Shown in pieces: positions 28,530 through 41,756 of a stretch of DNA of 64,000 nt; within the stretch, counting starts at the first letter, position 1; every line of letters starts with the position of its first letter. The notes beneath the pieces are model-generated. The model saw nothing but the letters and a program-made list of their open reading frames with translations, had not been told where the DNA came from and searched no databases. Both the position numbers and the translations under genes were made by a program. The stretch lies in assembly GCF_032854445.1 (NCBI RefSeq), contig NC_088302.1, forward strand, positions 41,482,191 through 41,546,190, read 5' to 3'. This DNA is from Liolophura sinensis (taxonomy: Eukaryota > Mollusca > Polyplacophora > Chitonida > Chitonidae).

Positions 28530-30553
28530 GTAACCAATAACACAATAAGCCGCTACAGAAGGATTAGGTTAATCTCGCTCGATAGTCTGATCCGAACTCG
28601 TTTCGCTCGCGCTATTGTAGCAGGCCCTATTATTCTAGATGAATAAGGAACTGTTTGTATTTCATCGTGCATGCTTGACAGAACTGGAACGGTTTGATCC
28701 GTCTACATGTATTTTATTATGAACGTATTTGTCGGTTTTAAGTTGGGGCACTGGGGTAAAACAAAACTTAACCGTATAGCGGCTACATTTCGGGTTGTAC
28801 TCGAGTGAAAGTCTCGATTATCCGACTTTTTCTCGCCAACATCTCGCGCTGTAATTCAGGCCTCGTCAGAATGTCGCCTTCTCTTAGTATTGAAAGATAT
28901 GGCTGAAAAGGGAATTAATGTGTTCATTAAGAAAGGTGTCATTCTCACGAGATTCGGACAACATAGCGAGATTCCATATTAGGTCCATATAAATTTATTG
29001 CACAAGGTCAGAATTAGTCTATATTCAGCCATACATGGTACCGTTCCAGAACGCATCATTCCTCATTATCCCATGTGCTTCTTTCAAATGCACCTTCCGA
29101 ATATTACTCTTCCAGTGCTGAGTTCCAACTTGAGCTTTGACAATCAGATTTTAAAATTATGGCAAAAATACACAAAAACTAAAAGAAATACATCTGTTGT
29201 GAGCGAGATTTTGTCGAGATTTAAGACAAAATTTGATCGAGAAATGAATGAGGATGCAAGATTCCAGCGAAGATACCAGATTCAGTGAACGTGCATCTTC
29301 ATTCTAACAGGTAGTTGAGAATGTAGTTCACCAACCCTCTACAAAAGGAAGCAAATATTGTAACCTATGGAACAGTAGTGCCTTCTACCTATACTTAAAT
29401 AAGAGGATAATATTTATTTTATTGGACGGGTGGATAAATTTCGCCAGTATTTCAGGTGAGTAATAGGTTGACTAAGATGTAATAATGAAGTATCCCGAAC
29501 TGTTATGCATACACGGAACCCTTTTGGACAACAACAGGCGATGCATAGTTTTCATTTTTCAGAACACTGTGTAGTTTTCGAGGTTTGCGTTTTTAGCCTA
29601 TTAGAAACATGCCCGTCACTTTTTATTTCAGGTTTGTTGTACTCCTTATTGCTGGGAAAACTATGTACTCATTCTTAGTTGAAACACGTTATCGCCACGA
29701 TATATTCAGGGCTGTGGTCACCATCATACATTCATTTATTCCTTGTGCAGAGAATGACTGGGCAATTCTAAAACGTAAACAAAATTGAATACAATTAAGT
29801 CAAAACCAGGAATCTCAAGGTCAGAAGTAGAGGTCATTACCTGAGACAAGAAATCCCGTCACGTTCATCAGAAAGTAAAACAAATGTTTGTAGAGAAACC
29901 TGGAAATAGCTGTCAATCCCTCGCTCCACATGCAGAGGGTGAAGGTCAGTCATCAGAGGCTAGACAGGATATAGCCACGTCCACACTTCACGCAGGGTCA
30001 GACATGACCCACAGAGTGTCAGAGAGCAGCGACAACAGTGTGATAGTTGACAATTGGTCACAAGTATGCATTGAAATATGGCCACTTGTCAATTTACCTC
30101 TGTTATGGCTTAATTTTAAGTGGCAAATTTGCCTGTGCCTAGATTGGCAATATCTTTTCCTCACAGACAGTATCCACGAGAAGTATCGTTTTGTCTCTAT
30201 AAAAAAGTTAAATCGTTTTATTAGCGCTGATGTACAGCTGCAATTAGAGTGGTCAAATTGTTAGACTAAAATCCTGAGCCGCGACGTGAACAATTAAAAG
30301 TGGGACAAAGTTTAGCCGAGAAAATGTGCATACATTTTTTTAACGACTCACGTAGTTTGTGCACACAGACTTATCGATATGTCTGCGCGTCTGCCCTTCA
30401 GCATGCGTTTTTCAGAACGAAGAATTGTTTGTGTCCTGGAAATATTGTGCTATTATTCACGGAACAGTACAAATAGCGCGTCAAATCTGCATGAATATGT
30501 TTTAGTTTCTTTTATATTTCTCGGAGAAACAATCTTAATATGCGTGTTCATGT
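28530..30553. other. Intergenic, no supported gene
   Basis: Reading frames of 96 and 126 codons on plus (28998-29288, 29884-30264) show no domain. The second contains a Ser/Glu/His-rich stretch that could be a small exon, but nothing confirms it. Confidence 0.4.
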
Positions 30554-30564
30554 AAATAAGGTAT

Positions 30565-30721
30565 AATTTATTTTATTTATTTATTTGTTTGGTGTTTTAC
30601 GCCGTACTCAAGAATATTTCACTTATATGACGGCGGCCAGCATTATGGTGGGAGGAAACCGGCAAGAGCTCCGGTGAAACCCACGACCATCTGCAGGTTG
30701 CTGGAAGACCTTCCCACCTAC
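30565..30721 (-). mobile_element. SINE copy, 5'-truncated, with target duplication
   Basis: Starts with the TTTATTTATTTGTTTGG tail on plus and breaks off inside the body after CTTCCCACCTAC. It is flanked by the 11-bp direct repeat AAATAAGGTAT (30554-30564 and 30722-30732). Truncation at the 5' end with a target duplication fits incomplete reverse transcription. Confidence 0.88.
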
Positions 30722-30734
30722 AAATAAGGTATGA

Positions 30735-31540
30735 AATGAAAACACAGATGTAGCATTACATAAAACTATATATGAAAATAAAATAATATTCTTCACAAAG
30801 AAACCTATTTCGTGCACATGGTTGTGTTTTGATTTAAATCCAGGTAAAAGGTAGGTGAATTTGTGGAACGACAAACCTATAATTGATATTAACTGTATTA
30901 CCGTATACCCGGTTTCCTCTGGGAATTGTTTGAAGGAAGAATTTGAAGGTTTGACCAAGGCTCCCTGCAAAAAGGTAAAACATTGTGTATATAATGCTAT
31001 TTAGCGTATGATGTGTTGGTTTGTGATTGTGACATGAATTAATTGCCAAATTACCAAATCTCCAAAGAGTCGGTCTACATCACAACTACAGTCGTATAGG
31101 GCCTTTATGACCCTTTCCTCTCATGGCCTCTCCCAAGCCCCCTCCCCCCACTCCCCCCCAATCATACAAAATAGGGCTGATGATCAGTTATTGCAAAATA
31201 CCAGTAGAGGATTTGCTTGAAGTTGATATAGATCGACATACAAACCAGACGACAGAGTTTTCAATGATAAACTGTCAAGCAGATGCAGCAAACTTCCTGC
31301 ATGACTCGGTTTTTCACTGCGGAAGAGGGCCTGTCCATGTTGAACTGAGAACAGGCGACTTCAAATCAAGGGCGGTTACTCTCTTGTACCACGAGCGGCT
31401 TTGCATTCTCGAGAGTTACCTGTCCGTTTTATGGGACAGACTGTGCTCTATCGCTTAAATTCTGTGTAGTTTAATAAAGACTTAGTCAACTTCATACTTG
31501 TTAATCTTCCTCGTTCTTCTCTGTGGGAACTTTCTTCTCT
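30735..31540. other. Intergenic, no supported gene
   Basis: A 111-codon plus frame at 31123-31458 has no recognisable domain and begins in a C-rich low-complexity stretch. Confidence 0.4.
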
Positions 31541-31544
31541 GTGG

Positions 31545-31632
31545 GAACGTCTGCCTGCAACCTGCGGATGATGCCGACCGGCTTCGCATAAGTCAAATGT
31601 TTTTGAGTGCGGCATAAAACAAACAAATAAAT
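31545..31632 (+). mobile_element. SINE 3' fragment
   Basis: CAACCTGCGGATGATG through GTGCGGCATAAAACAAACAAATAAAT: the main family with an internal deletion. Confidence 0.7.
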
Positions 31633-32059
31633 ATTGAAAACGTCATCGACAAGTTTACACAGATCACGAAATGATACGTAACTAAAATAAAGCATATGTA
31701 TTTATAACTGCACATGGACGTTTGTCCGAAATAAAAGAATAATTTCCTCTCTCAAGCATTCCTCTATCAAATACCGATCCCTTGTCAAATAATGGTCAGA
31801 TGAGGAAAATAGTCACAGAATACAAGCCTACATTTGCCAACTGCCACATTTTCTATGGTGTATTTTAATTCTTTTTATTCTTCAAGTTGACACACATTAC
31901 GTGGTCAGATAGAGACAAGACATCGCAAACAATATTATATTCATCCTAACGCTCAACACAAAACATACACAGCGATTAGTTAGATGAGGGAGAAATCAGA
32001 AACTATACTACATATATCTATGGGCACAAAAAGTCACAAACAAAATTACTGTGCCTATA

Positions 32060-34268
32060 ACGGTACGTGTACAGTGACCACGTGGGAAGGAACAGTCACC
32101 AACAACACCACACACCTGGTGACATATAAGACACTATAGTGGACATGGTAGGGGGAAGTTACCGAAAAAGCCACACACCTAATAACACATAAGGCCTACA
32201 CATATACAGTGGGCATGGTAGAGGGAAAAGTCACCAACAACACCACACACCTGACGGTATATAAGACACTGAAGGTCTATACATATACAGTGACCATGGT
32301 TGTGGCCTTGACACATGTAGGGGGAAAAGTCACCAACACCACTCACCTAATGCTACATAAGCCGCTATAGTGACCATGGCACATGTGGGAGAAAAAGTCA
32401 CCAACACCTCATTGCTAATGCTAAATAAGCCGCTATAGTGACCATGACACATGTGGAAGAAAAAGTCACCAACACCTCATTGCTAATGCTACATAAGCCT
32501 CTATAGTGACCATGGCACATGTGGGAGAAAAAGTCACCAACACCACATAGCTAATGCTATATAAGCCGCTATAGTGACCATGACACATGTGGGAGAAAAG
32601 GTCACCAACACCACTCACCTAATGCTATATAAGCCGCTATAGTGACCACGGCACATGTGGGAGAAAAAGTCACCAACACCACTCACCTAATGCTATATAA
32701 GCCGCTATAGTGACCATGACACATGTGGGAGAAAAAGTCACCAACACCACATTCCTAATGCTATATAAGCCGCTATAGTGACCATGACACATGTGGGAGA
32801 AAAAGTCACCAACACCACTCACCTAATGCTATATAAGCCGCTATAGTGACCATGGCACATGTGGGAGAAAAAGTCACCAAAACCTCATTGCTAATGCTAA
32901 ATAAGCCGCTAAAGTGACCATGACACATGTGGAAGAAAAAGTCACCAACACCTCATTGCTAATGCTACATAAGCCTCTATAGTGACCATGGCACATGTGG
33001 GAGAAAAAGTCACCAACACCACATAGCTAATGCTATATAAGCCGCTATAGTGACCATGACACATGTGGGAGAAAAAGTCACCAACACCACTCACCTAATG
33101 CTATATAAGCCGCTATAGTGACCACGGCACATGTGGGAGAAAAAGTCACCAACACCACTCACCTAATGCTATATAAGCCGCTATAGTGACCATGGCACAT
33201 GTGGGAGAAAAAGTCACCAACACCACATTCCTAATGCTATATAAGCCGCTATAGTGACCACGGCACATGTGGGAGAAAAAGTCACCAACACCACTCACCT
33301 AATGCTATATAAGCCGCTATAGTGACCATGGCACATGTGGGAGAAAAAGTCACCAACACCACTCACCTAATGCTATATAAGCCGCTATAGTGACCACGGC
33401 ACATGTGGGAGAAAAAGTCACCAACACCACATTCCTAATGCTATATAAGCCGCTATAGTGACCACGGCACATGTGGGAGAAAAAGTCACCAACACCACTC
33501 ACCTAATGCTATATAAGCCGCTATAGTGACCATGGCACATGTGGAAGAAAAAGTCACCAACACCACATTCCTAATGCTATATAAGCCGCTATAGTGACAA
33601 TGGCACATGTCGGAGAAAAAGTCACCAACACCACTCACCTAATGCTATATAAGCCGCTATAGTGACCACGGCACATGTGGGAGAAAAAGTCACCAACACC
33701 ACATTCCTAATGCTATATAAGCCGCTATAGTGACAATGGGACATGTGGGAGAAAAAGTCACCAACACCACTCACCTAATGCTATATAAACCGCTATAGTG
33801 ACCATGGCACATGTGGGAGAAAAAATCACCAACACCACTCACCTAATGCTATATAAGCCGCTATAGTGACCACGGCACATGTGGGAGAAAAAGTCACCAA
33901 CACCACATTGCTAATGCTATATAAACCGCTATAGTGACCATGGCACATGTGGGAGAAAAAGTCACCAACACCACTCACCTAATGCTATATAAGCCGCTAT
34001 AGTGACCATGGCACATGTGGGAGAAAAAGTCACCAACACCACATTGCTAATGCTATATAAGCCGCTATAGTGACCATGGCACATGTGGGAGAAAAAGTCA
34101 CCAACACCACATTGCCAATGCTATATAAGCCGCTATAGTGACCATGGCACATGTGGGAGAAAAAGTCACCAACACCACATTGCTAATGCTATATAAGCCG
34201 CTATAGTGACCATGGCACATGTGGGAGAAAAAGTCACCAACACCTCATTCCTAATGCCATATAAGCCA
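32060..34268 (+). repeat. 68-bp satellite array
   Basis: Units of exactly 68 bp (for example ACATGTGGGA at 33061 and 33129) carrying ACATGTGGGAGAAAAAGTCA, CTAATGCTATATAAGCCGC and TATAGTGACC. About 29 regular units run from 32307 to 34268. The left 250 bp (32060-32306) holds diverged units of irregular length, as at a satellite border. Units differ mainly in the word after CACCAACACC (ACTCACCT, ACATTCCT, ACATTGCT, TCATTGCT, ACATAGCT). Units 2-8 recur in the same order as units 9-15, a 476-bp (7 x 68) higher-order duplication. No long reading frame is present. Confidence 0.97.
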
Positions 34269-34269
34269 C

Positions 34270-35320
34270 TAGAGGCCTGGATAGGAGTAGAGAAAGCGTA
34301 CGAAAATATGCTTGACACATGATGGCGTATCAGACAGTATACATAGATAACTCTTGCTTAAGTCTAACTCACGCTCAACTGACCGCTCTAAAAACAATAG
34401 CATGGCCAACAAAAAATAGGTTGAACGTGGCTTAATTTACGGAAACAATGTATTTCTAGAGGTATACTTCATTAACCTACTTCTACAGGGATAGTTTGTG
34501 TATTCTGAAGGCCAACCTAATCAGTTGGCCAAACTTTCGTTGCCCTTCACGACTTCATGTCACAGACAATCCCGTGGGTGGCACAATCTTGGTCACGTGT
34601 TACTTGCGGTCTGATTACAGGTGCAGTTCTGATGCTGGAGAATTCGGCGTGTTCACCCTGTCGGTAAGAGCATTAACAGCGTTAATTATACAAACAAATT
34701 GTCATACTTGAGCTAAGTATTGTTTAAACAACCGTTGATTGAATGTGTCAATTTGACATTGCGGAACGGAAGCCTGACCCGGAAGAGTCTGAAAGGAGAG
34801 TTCTTTCTGCTTCCAGGACCCCATTGAGTTTGGAGGATGGAAGGAGTGGTGTTAAGGGGAGAGGGGGGGGGGAGGCGTGAATGTGGTGATCCTCTCTTAC
34901 AGGCGCCAAGGAGCGCTATGCCACAAACACTCTATACGACTATCCACTCACGTGTATCTTTAAAAGCAGCCAACAATAGCTTGTTGTTGTTCAGTACAGA
35001 CTAAACAATGTGATATAGTCTAAAAAATGTGATATAGCCTGTAAGGATTTTTTTTATAAAACAGTGTTTAAACATTAAATCTACTTCTGTCTTCGCCTTT
35101 AAAAACCATAAAAGGTCAAACAAAGGGGCATAAAGCAGTATCGACTATTATTTGACTGATGTATTTATCTGACCGAGGCTTTATAGAGCAGTCATGGCTA
35201 TTTACAAAATCACCGGTGTACATGATACAGGCTAGAACCCGATAGAAAGCTTGTTATCATGCACCTAAGAAACCTCCTGATTCAAGGCCGCATCTGTTCA
35301 GTATGACTATACGATTTATG
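34270..35320. other. Intergenic; G-run
   Basis: No gene recognised. A purine/G run lies at about 34856-34876. Confidence 0.5.
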
Positions 35321-35323
35321 CTT

Positions 35324-35484
35324 TTTTATTTATTTATTTATTTGATTGGTGTTTACGACGTACTCAGGGATATTTCTCTTATTCCGCGGTGGCCAAAATT
35401 ATGGAGGTAGAAAAGCGGACAGGTTCCGTAGAGAGCCCAAGGCCATCCGGAGGTTGCCGTCAGACCGCGCCATATGCGACCGGA
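35324..35484 (-). mobile_element. SINE copy, diverged, 5'-truncated
   Basis: TTTATTTATTTGATTGGTGTTTACG with a damaged body (AAAATTATGGAGGTAGAAAAG) on plus. It abuts another copy in the same orientation. Confidence 0.75.
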
Positions 35485-35725
35485 TTTATTCATTTGATTG
35501 CTATTTTACGACGTACTCGAATATTTCACTTGTTCTGCGACAAACAGGATTATGGTGACAGGAAAGCGGGCACAGACAGGAAGCGTAGGAAACCGAAGGT
35601 CATCCGCAGGCTGCTGACAGACCTCCGCAGGTGTGACCGGAGAGGAAGCCGGTACAGGCTGTGCTGCATTAGGCGAAAGGCTGCTGAGCCATTCTGTTGT
35701 CTAGTACACCAACGTACTGGGAGCG
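35485..35725 (-). mobile_element. SINE copy adjoining the previous one
   Basis: A second tail (TTTATTCATTTGATTGC) starts directly where the first copy breaks off, and the body extends into the diverged head (GGAGAGGAAGCCGG). It is either a tail-to-body tandem or one copy inserted into the other. Confidence 0.7.
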
Positions 35726-35729
35726 GACA

Positions 35730-36570
35730 ATCCACGACTATATGAAAATGCGTTAATGTTTACAAGTCTTGCATTCTCTCGGAACATATGGGGATCGTGA
35801 ATTACTATACCATCTGAAAATAATTTAAAGAAAGAAAAAGCAATATTATTTCTCCGCAGCAGAAACCATTTACTGAATAATGATATTGTATATGGGCAGG
35901 CCAGACTACTGCTCGTTCTCCATGTACTTCAACTTGTCCCTGATGAATCGCTGCTTTCATCTGTGAGATTAATACTCGGTTTATTATTGTGACAAGAAAT
36001 GGAATGATTTAACAGGGCTGAATGAAATGTAATCCCGGTGCACAATGTGTACGATTCAAGCTGCACTGGGCGCAATATTTGCTTCGTGAGTTATCTGCAC
36101 TTGCTCTCAGATCTTGGTGTGTATACACTGCATGTCAAACACTGTTCACGTTGAATTCTGAATGCTAATGGGAGAGACAGGTAAAAAGTTAACGGTTTCA
36201 TCCTCAATTGGAAAAGTTTGTATGTTAGCATATAGGTGGTTTACCCAAGGATGTATCTATAGCTGTGAGGGGTGGGGCTCACTGGGCTCTGGGGGCAATC
36301 CCACGCGAAGGGTCTCAGCAACCACGATGTCATTCATCAGGACTACAGTTATACTGTCTGCTCACTCTTGTCAATATTTAATGTGCCTGTGAGCAGGGCG
36401 TTGGTTCAGCTACTGCATATACCTCTCCCTAGGTTCTGTTTGGTAGAGAGTAGATGTAACAAACGACACCCTAGTAGTGCAAATTAAGAAACTAAATATT
36501 TGGTTATCATGTCCGTTATGAATAGCTGGTCATCGCATTCATAGTTTATTCACCATTCACTCAAATATGT
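35730..36570. other. Intergenic, nothing recognised
   Basis: Short frames only. Confidence 0.45.
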
Positions 36571-36574
36571 TTTG

Positions 36575-36938
36575 CGTGAGTGAGTGAGTGAGTACTTCAG
36601 GTTTAACATCGTACTGAAACAATTTTACAGTCATATGACGACGAAGGAATCCTTAGAGAGCATGTAATGTGCCTTGATGCAGGGCGGATTTCCACCGCTC
36701 TTTTATCTACTGCTGCTTTACTGAAACGACTTATCGAAGGCAAGTAAACTGCCCCGCCCGAGCCACAATACTGATACGGGTCAACCAGTCATTGCACTAT
36801 CCCCTTAATGCTGAACGCCAAGCGAGGAAGCTACCACTGCCTCTTTTAAAGTCGTAAGTGTGGCCCGATCGAGGACTGACCCTGGATCTTCCGCTCCCGA
36901 AGCAATCGCTCTACTAACTGCGCTATTGGGTCGGTTTA
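36575..36938 (-). mobile_element. tRNA-derived SINE with (CACT)n tail, third family
   Basis: Read on minus, it starts with a tRNA-like head (CAATAGCGCAGTTAGTAGAG, then GGGTCAGTCCTCGATCG) and ends in a (CACT)n simple repeat, seen on plus as GTGAGTGAGTGAGTGAGT at 36577. Box A fits well and box B is degenerate. The body is unrelated to the main SINE family. Confidence 0.7.
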
Positions 36939-36939
36939 A

Positions 36940-37910
36940 TTATGGTTTGAAGAGACGTCTGTGTAATTGCTACGTTCACGCGTCACGGCATCTTATGGAA
37001 AATGACTGGAAGAGGTAAACTGTCCCGGTCAAAATCTGGCCTCATTAGCATCATTAGGGACATCAAGTTGTCAAGGTCATTGTCCTACAAGTTAAAAAAA
37101 ATAAAAAACGTTTATTATCGTCCAGTTCATAACCTGAACTGAACTTTTCAGTGAGTTTTAGTGAGCTAATGACAACACCCATGTTTAGTTTATTCGTGAG
37201 ACCGATGTAACATAGTGGATCTCACGAGAGTGACGTAAGGGTGCTGTACAATAAGTAAGTTAGATTGGTAATGTTAAGGGCACCCTTGTGACTTAAAGCT
37301 CGTAGTAACTTAATGAGCTAGGGAAACTGTAACTGCGCAGTAAGGACGGACAACTTGCAATGTTTAATGATTACCTGCAGTAAATAAGTATGACGGGCAA
37401 TGTTTAATGAGATCGTGAGGCTGATTGTGCTATGTCATCTCAAGTGACTTTTTTTATACACCATCTAGTGAATGAGGTCACACAGCCGTTACTAATATTT
37501 CAACGAGACGTGGCGATATCTTATTCGCGTTATAGAATAAATATGGTTCGCGCCTGTAGTTTTTTTCTATATGTTTGAGTACAGTCTTATCGAACGCCTT
37601 GGAACAAGGTACTTGAGATGTGCCGAAATAGTAAATAGCATATTTCATTGTGACAAATAAACACAGCTTCAAGCAGTAAACGTTCTTCCCACGTCGTTGC
37701 TTGTATTTAGTTCAAGTTGTATCGTTTTATCAAAATAATGTAAGTTTTATTCTTCAGGTTGGATAGAGCAACGGTACGACGAATCGGATAATGAATTCTA
37801 TGCTACATGTAGGCTTAGCTATAATTACAATGCTTTTGGAATCTGTCTCAATACCCCTTAAGGGAAATCCAAACTGTGTTATAGTTTGTTGTTGTGGTGT
37901 TCCCTTCTTA
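36940..37910. other. Intergenic, nothing recognised
   Basis: No gene. A loosely repeated GGCAATGTTTAATGA word occurs near 37350-37410. Confidence 0.4.
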
Positions 37911-37911
37911 T

Positions 37912-38036
37912 CTCTTAAAAAGACAAAGAAGATGAAGAAGATGATGAAGAAGATAAAGAAGATGATTAAGAAAAAGAAGAATAAAAAGAAACAGAAAGAA
38001 AAAAATCTGCTAAAAAATAAAATGAATAAACGACTT
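37912..38036 (+). repeat. Purine-rich simple repeat
   Basis: A/G-only stretch of AAGA/ATGAAG words. It gives a Lys/Met-rich frame (37791-38039) that I regard as low-complexity, not a gene. Confidence 0.7.
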
Positions 38037-38527
38037 TAATAAATGTTATACATGCTTTCGTCCAAATCAAGGTTATCAGATTTGGATTACTTATTTGTTA
38101 TAATAGAATATCCCGTAGTTCTGTCCCCTGGATCACGAAGCGATCTTAGACACAAGTCAAAATTTCAATCATTAAACTTTGTATGTTCCTTTCCCTTATA
38201 TCAGATGAAATTAGTAGTTTACCAAGAATTTTATGTTGTTAATATATATGTTAATATGATATTTTTATCATGTTACATAAGAAATAACAAGTTTGACTTA
38301 AGTCTAAGGTCGTTTCGTGATCCCTGGGCCTGGAGATGTTCACAATATCACCAAGCTAAATGTAAATGTAGTCGCTGTTTGGCGCCCAGTCCGTGCGTGT
38401 ATGGTCTGACAAATGTACTGCGTGTACCCCCCACTTTCTGACTGAAATGAGTAGACTTGGTGAATCGGCACGAGTTGTTTGATCAGGTAGATATAGAAAT
38501 ACAGTAGCGGGCGGCAAAGAAACGCGC

Positions 38528-38680
38528 GCTGAGATTGTGCCCTGTATTTACATAACGGAAGTTTGGCTGAGATTGTGCTCTTTATTTACATAACGGAAGT
38601 TCTGCTGGCATTGTTCTCTTTATTTACATAACGGAAGTTCGGCTGATATTGTGCTCTTTATTTACATAACGGAAGTTCCA
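38528..38680 (+). repeat. 38-bp tandem repeat, four units
   Basis: TTTACATAACGGAAGTT recurs at exact 38-bp steps (CATAACGG at 38551, 38589, 38627, 38665). Confidence 0.9.
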
Positions 38681-38684
38681 ATTG

Positions 38685-41165
38685 TGAGACGATGAATGCC
38701 TATATAGTGCTAACGCAAATTTGGCAATTTAATGGGACATATGTACTCGGTGTACATGTTGACGAAAACTAGTCGAACCTTCCTTTAATAAATACAATAT
38801 CAATCTAGTCCAGTTTAAATGTTTTCCTTTCACACACGCATACACTGATATTGCTTGTAAAATTCTTTTGGTGAGACAGAGGGCGGTCTTTTCCAACTCG
38901 GCACCTTTTTTGTATCTGTAAGCACTTATGGTACATGTACAGTGGGCTTGAGTTTATTAAGATCTCATGTAAGTCTTACTTATCTATGACGATGTGCTTG
39001 TAAGAGCGTCAGTCTTGTACACGGGAAATGATCTTTGACCAATCATGATCAGGAAGGATAGAAGACGATAGCATGGTATTTAGTCCTACAGGCGTCATCC
39101 TGCCTAAATGTTCATTTCAAACCGCCAGCTGTCAGTCTAAGATGTACCGGACAACTCATGAAAACGGCTAACCGCAAATGACCTAGATTGTTCAGGAGAG
39201 ACGAAAAGTGTTCAAGTGTTTACATATAGCATACGTTACAGATACCGTTCTCTCGGTCTCAAACACTGTGTACGAAGCGCTCATATCAATTACAATGAAC
39301 GCAAAACTGTGGTAGTTTTTCAGCCAACAACTACATGTACTAAATCAAACAATGTATATTTTCCTTTTTGAAACCTGAATTAAGACCACGATGAAGCAAC
39401 CATTTTCTGTCGATGAAGGGTTAGTGATCTTGCTGTTTCAATCGGACCTGGGACAGCCTAAAAAATAAAACAGAAAAAACACCACAGAACGATAATTTAT
39501 ACACGAGCCTGCCATACATCTGAACTTGCTAAATTACCAATGTAGTCGTTTAAATACGGAAAATGGTTGCCATTTTTCTACCGCCCTTCCTATAGGACGA
39601 ATGCTGGCCCTGTCGTTCTCCATCCTTTGAAAATTTTGAGTTTTAGACTCTATATGAACGAATTATTCGGGCTCACCGGTACGCAAAGTATTGGAATGGA
39701 ATTGATCGATCGGGTGTCAAATATCTTCTTATGCACAGAGAAGTTCTAATTCGTGTCTGTTTTTTTTTTTTTACAACGACCATCTCGATAGGGGCTCAGA
39801 TGCTAAGGATATGAACAAATGAGTGGATAACGTCAAAACTGAGGCCGCTAGAAGAGAACGGTTCCAGTCTTCGGCATGGCGTTCCAGTAGTGGTATATAT
39901 AGTCTGATGATATACATGTATGCTCTTGGTCTAGCTACTAAGCGCTCCTATAATGAAGTATATAATCTGCATACATATATGCTCTTGGTCTACCTACTAT
40001 ATCTTAAGATATTTATTTAACACACTTCGATTTATTTACAGCTTGTTAACGTCAGAGTCAAGATTTCTTTTTCAACAATCAGATTGCGGTTGATTTTACG
40101 GTTGCAGGAAACCAGAGTGCTGGGGTAAACCAGTGGTTTTAGGGATGCTGTGGACAGGCAATGTCATTAAGTGACGCACAGATTAACATACCATACGTTA
40201 GAATGTACAAACATGCCCAAGACTGATGTCGACCACTTATTGTCATCAAGCAGCACGAGTAGTACAAGCGCTTAATTGACGAATTCTTTGTCAACATCCA
40301 GATTTAAACCCATACTTTATGCACCAGAGTTTGAGAGTCGCTAACCTTTCGACTTAGCCATGTCCCACCCATCTGTTTCAAGATAATCACAAAACAGAAA
40401 CAAGCACATTTTCATAAACATGTATACATGTACATGGGGGGGGGGGGTCGTCTTTGTTCTTTATATGTAAAGTCAAGCGGTGTGTTAGGTTTTAAAAATA
40501 TATTTCTTTTTGTTTTTTGTTTGTTTGTTTTTTTTTTTTGTTTTGTAAACCACACCCCGGTCTTGGGATGTAAACAACATGGTTCTCGGCCTTGAGAACG
40601 TAACCAGCAAAATACAGGTCGGGTATCCCCCATATTGTCCGCTGTCCCCTCAGGCACTCGTCACGTTAACAGTGTCCAGGTACAAAGCGGGTAACTATCA
40701 GTAATTCAGTACCCACCTCCACTAAAAGATATCCGGGTAGGTCTCACAGCTTCATGGCATGTTCCTCTGCTTCATTGTATCCAATGATCTCGCTAAAACA
40801 GATAAAAGGTGTAAAATATGTGTCAGGTGTCGTTCGCAAGTATGTGAGGAGCGTGAGTATTCATGTTTTACCTACCCACGGGCTTGTCTCAATCCTTCAC
40901 AGTACACATACCCGTGGCTTGGGTCGTTCTACCATTGTGCCGGTTGACCCGTAAGTCTTTTGTCACTCCCCCAAACGGAGAGTGGATAAAGACCAGTCAA
41001 CAATAACTACTGTAGCTTGTTGGAATAAGTGTTTATTTTTTTGTCATCTGTAGGCATAGGTATGTTTGATCTGACTGGTAACTATTTGACCTAGAAATAC
41101 ACCATTTTACTAAACTCTTCTTGTGGAATTTGTAGGTTAATGATAGGCATGCTTGTCGGTCACCG
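38685..41165. other. Intergenic, minor repeats
   Basis: No gene. A 59-bp direct repeat around TGCTCTTGGT (39921 and 39980), a G-run at about 40436-40447 and T-runs near 40520-40540 are the only notable structures. Confidence 0.45.
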
Positions 41166-41171
41166 AAATAT

Positions 41172-41520
41172 CGATAGCCAAAGTTTTTATGGAAAATCTC
41201 TGAAGACAGGATCATTTTTCAAAGAGAACTTAATGTGGTTTCCATCATGTCGTATGGCCAGTGGCAATATTCGGCTCGTCATGGGAGTTACATATTTGTA
41301 ACTATACATGGGCGTTGCTTAAATCTACTTCAACCATCAGGGCTACACGCCAACAGATACACGTTGTCAAGTTCGCATCATATATAGTAAATGTAGGATT
41401 TGCGAAAGCCGAATGCTTTATGGAAAATGCTTAAATGTGTAACTGCCATCACGACGTAAGGCCGGCGGCAGTTTTCTGCTCGTTGTGGTAGTTACTTGTT
41501 CATAACAATACTTTGGGTTT
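41172..41520 (+). repeat. Diverged direct duplication, about 235 bp offset
   Basis: 41172-41315 and 41407-41520 share an order of words: AAAGTTTTTATGGAAAAT/AATGCTTTATGGAAAAT, then CCATCA(T/C)G-CGTA-GGCC, then GCTCGT and GTTAC near the end. The copies are too diverged for a family name. Confidence 0.5.
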
Positions 41521-41756
41521 TTGTAACAACAAAAAAAAAGAAAGAAAACTATTACTGATCATGGGTAAATGCTCAATAAGTACATGTGGAAAAGTCTGCA
41601 TTATATATATGAAGCTCAGTTGACAATTATTCCCAATTTGCCCACAAATCGTCATCACAAAGACAAGACTGAACAGTACACTGCACAGTGTGAACCCGAA
41701 TCAATGTAGTCCGGAAAGGTTCCCATAAATTTTGGTTTGCTAGTATACAATTTTGA

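Noticed and set aside
29884-30264. 126-codon plus frame with a Ser/Glu-rich stretch
   Set aside because: No domain or splice context strong enough; could at most be a small exon.
32060-34268. CRISPR-like regular repeat spacing
   Set aside because: Units are contiguous with no unique spacers; this is a eukaryotic satellite.
37791-38039. Lys/Met-rich frame that might be a basic protein
   Set aside because: Its C-terminal half is an A/G simple repeat; no homologous domain and no splice or promoter context.
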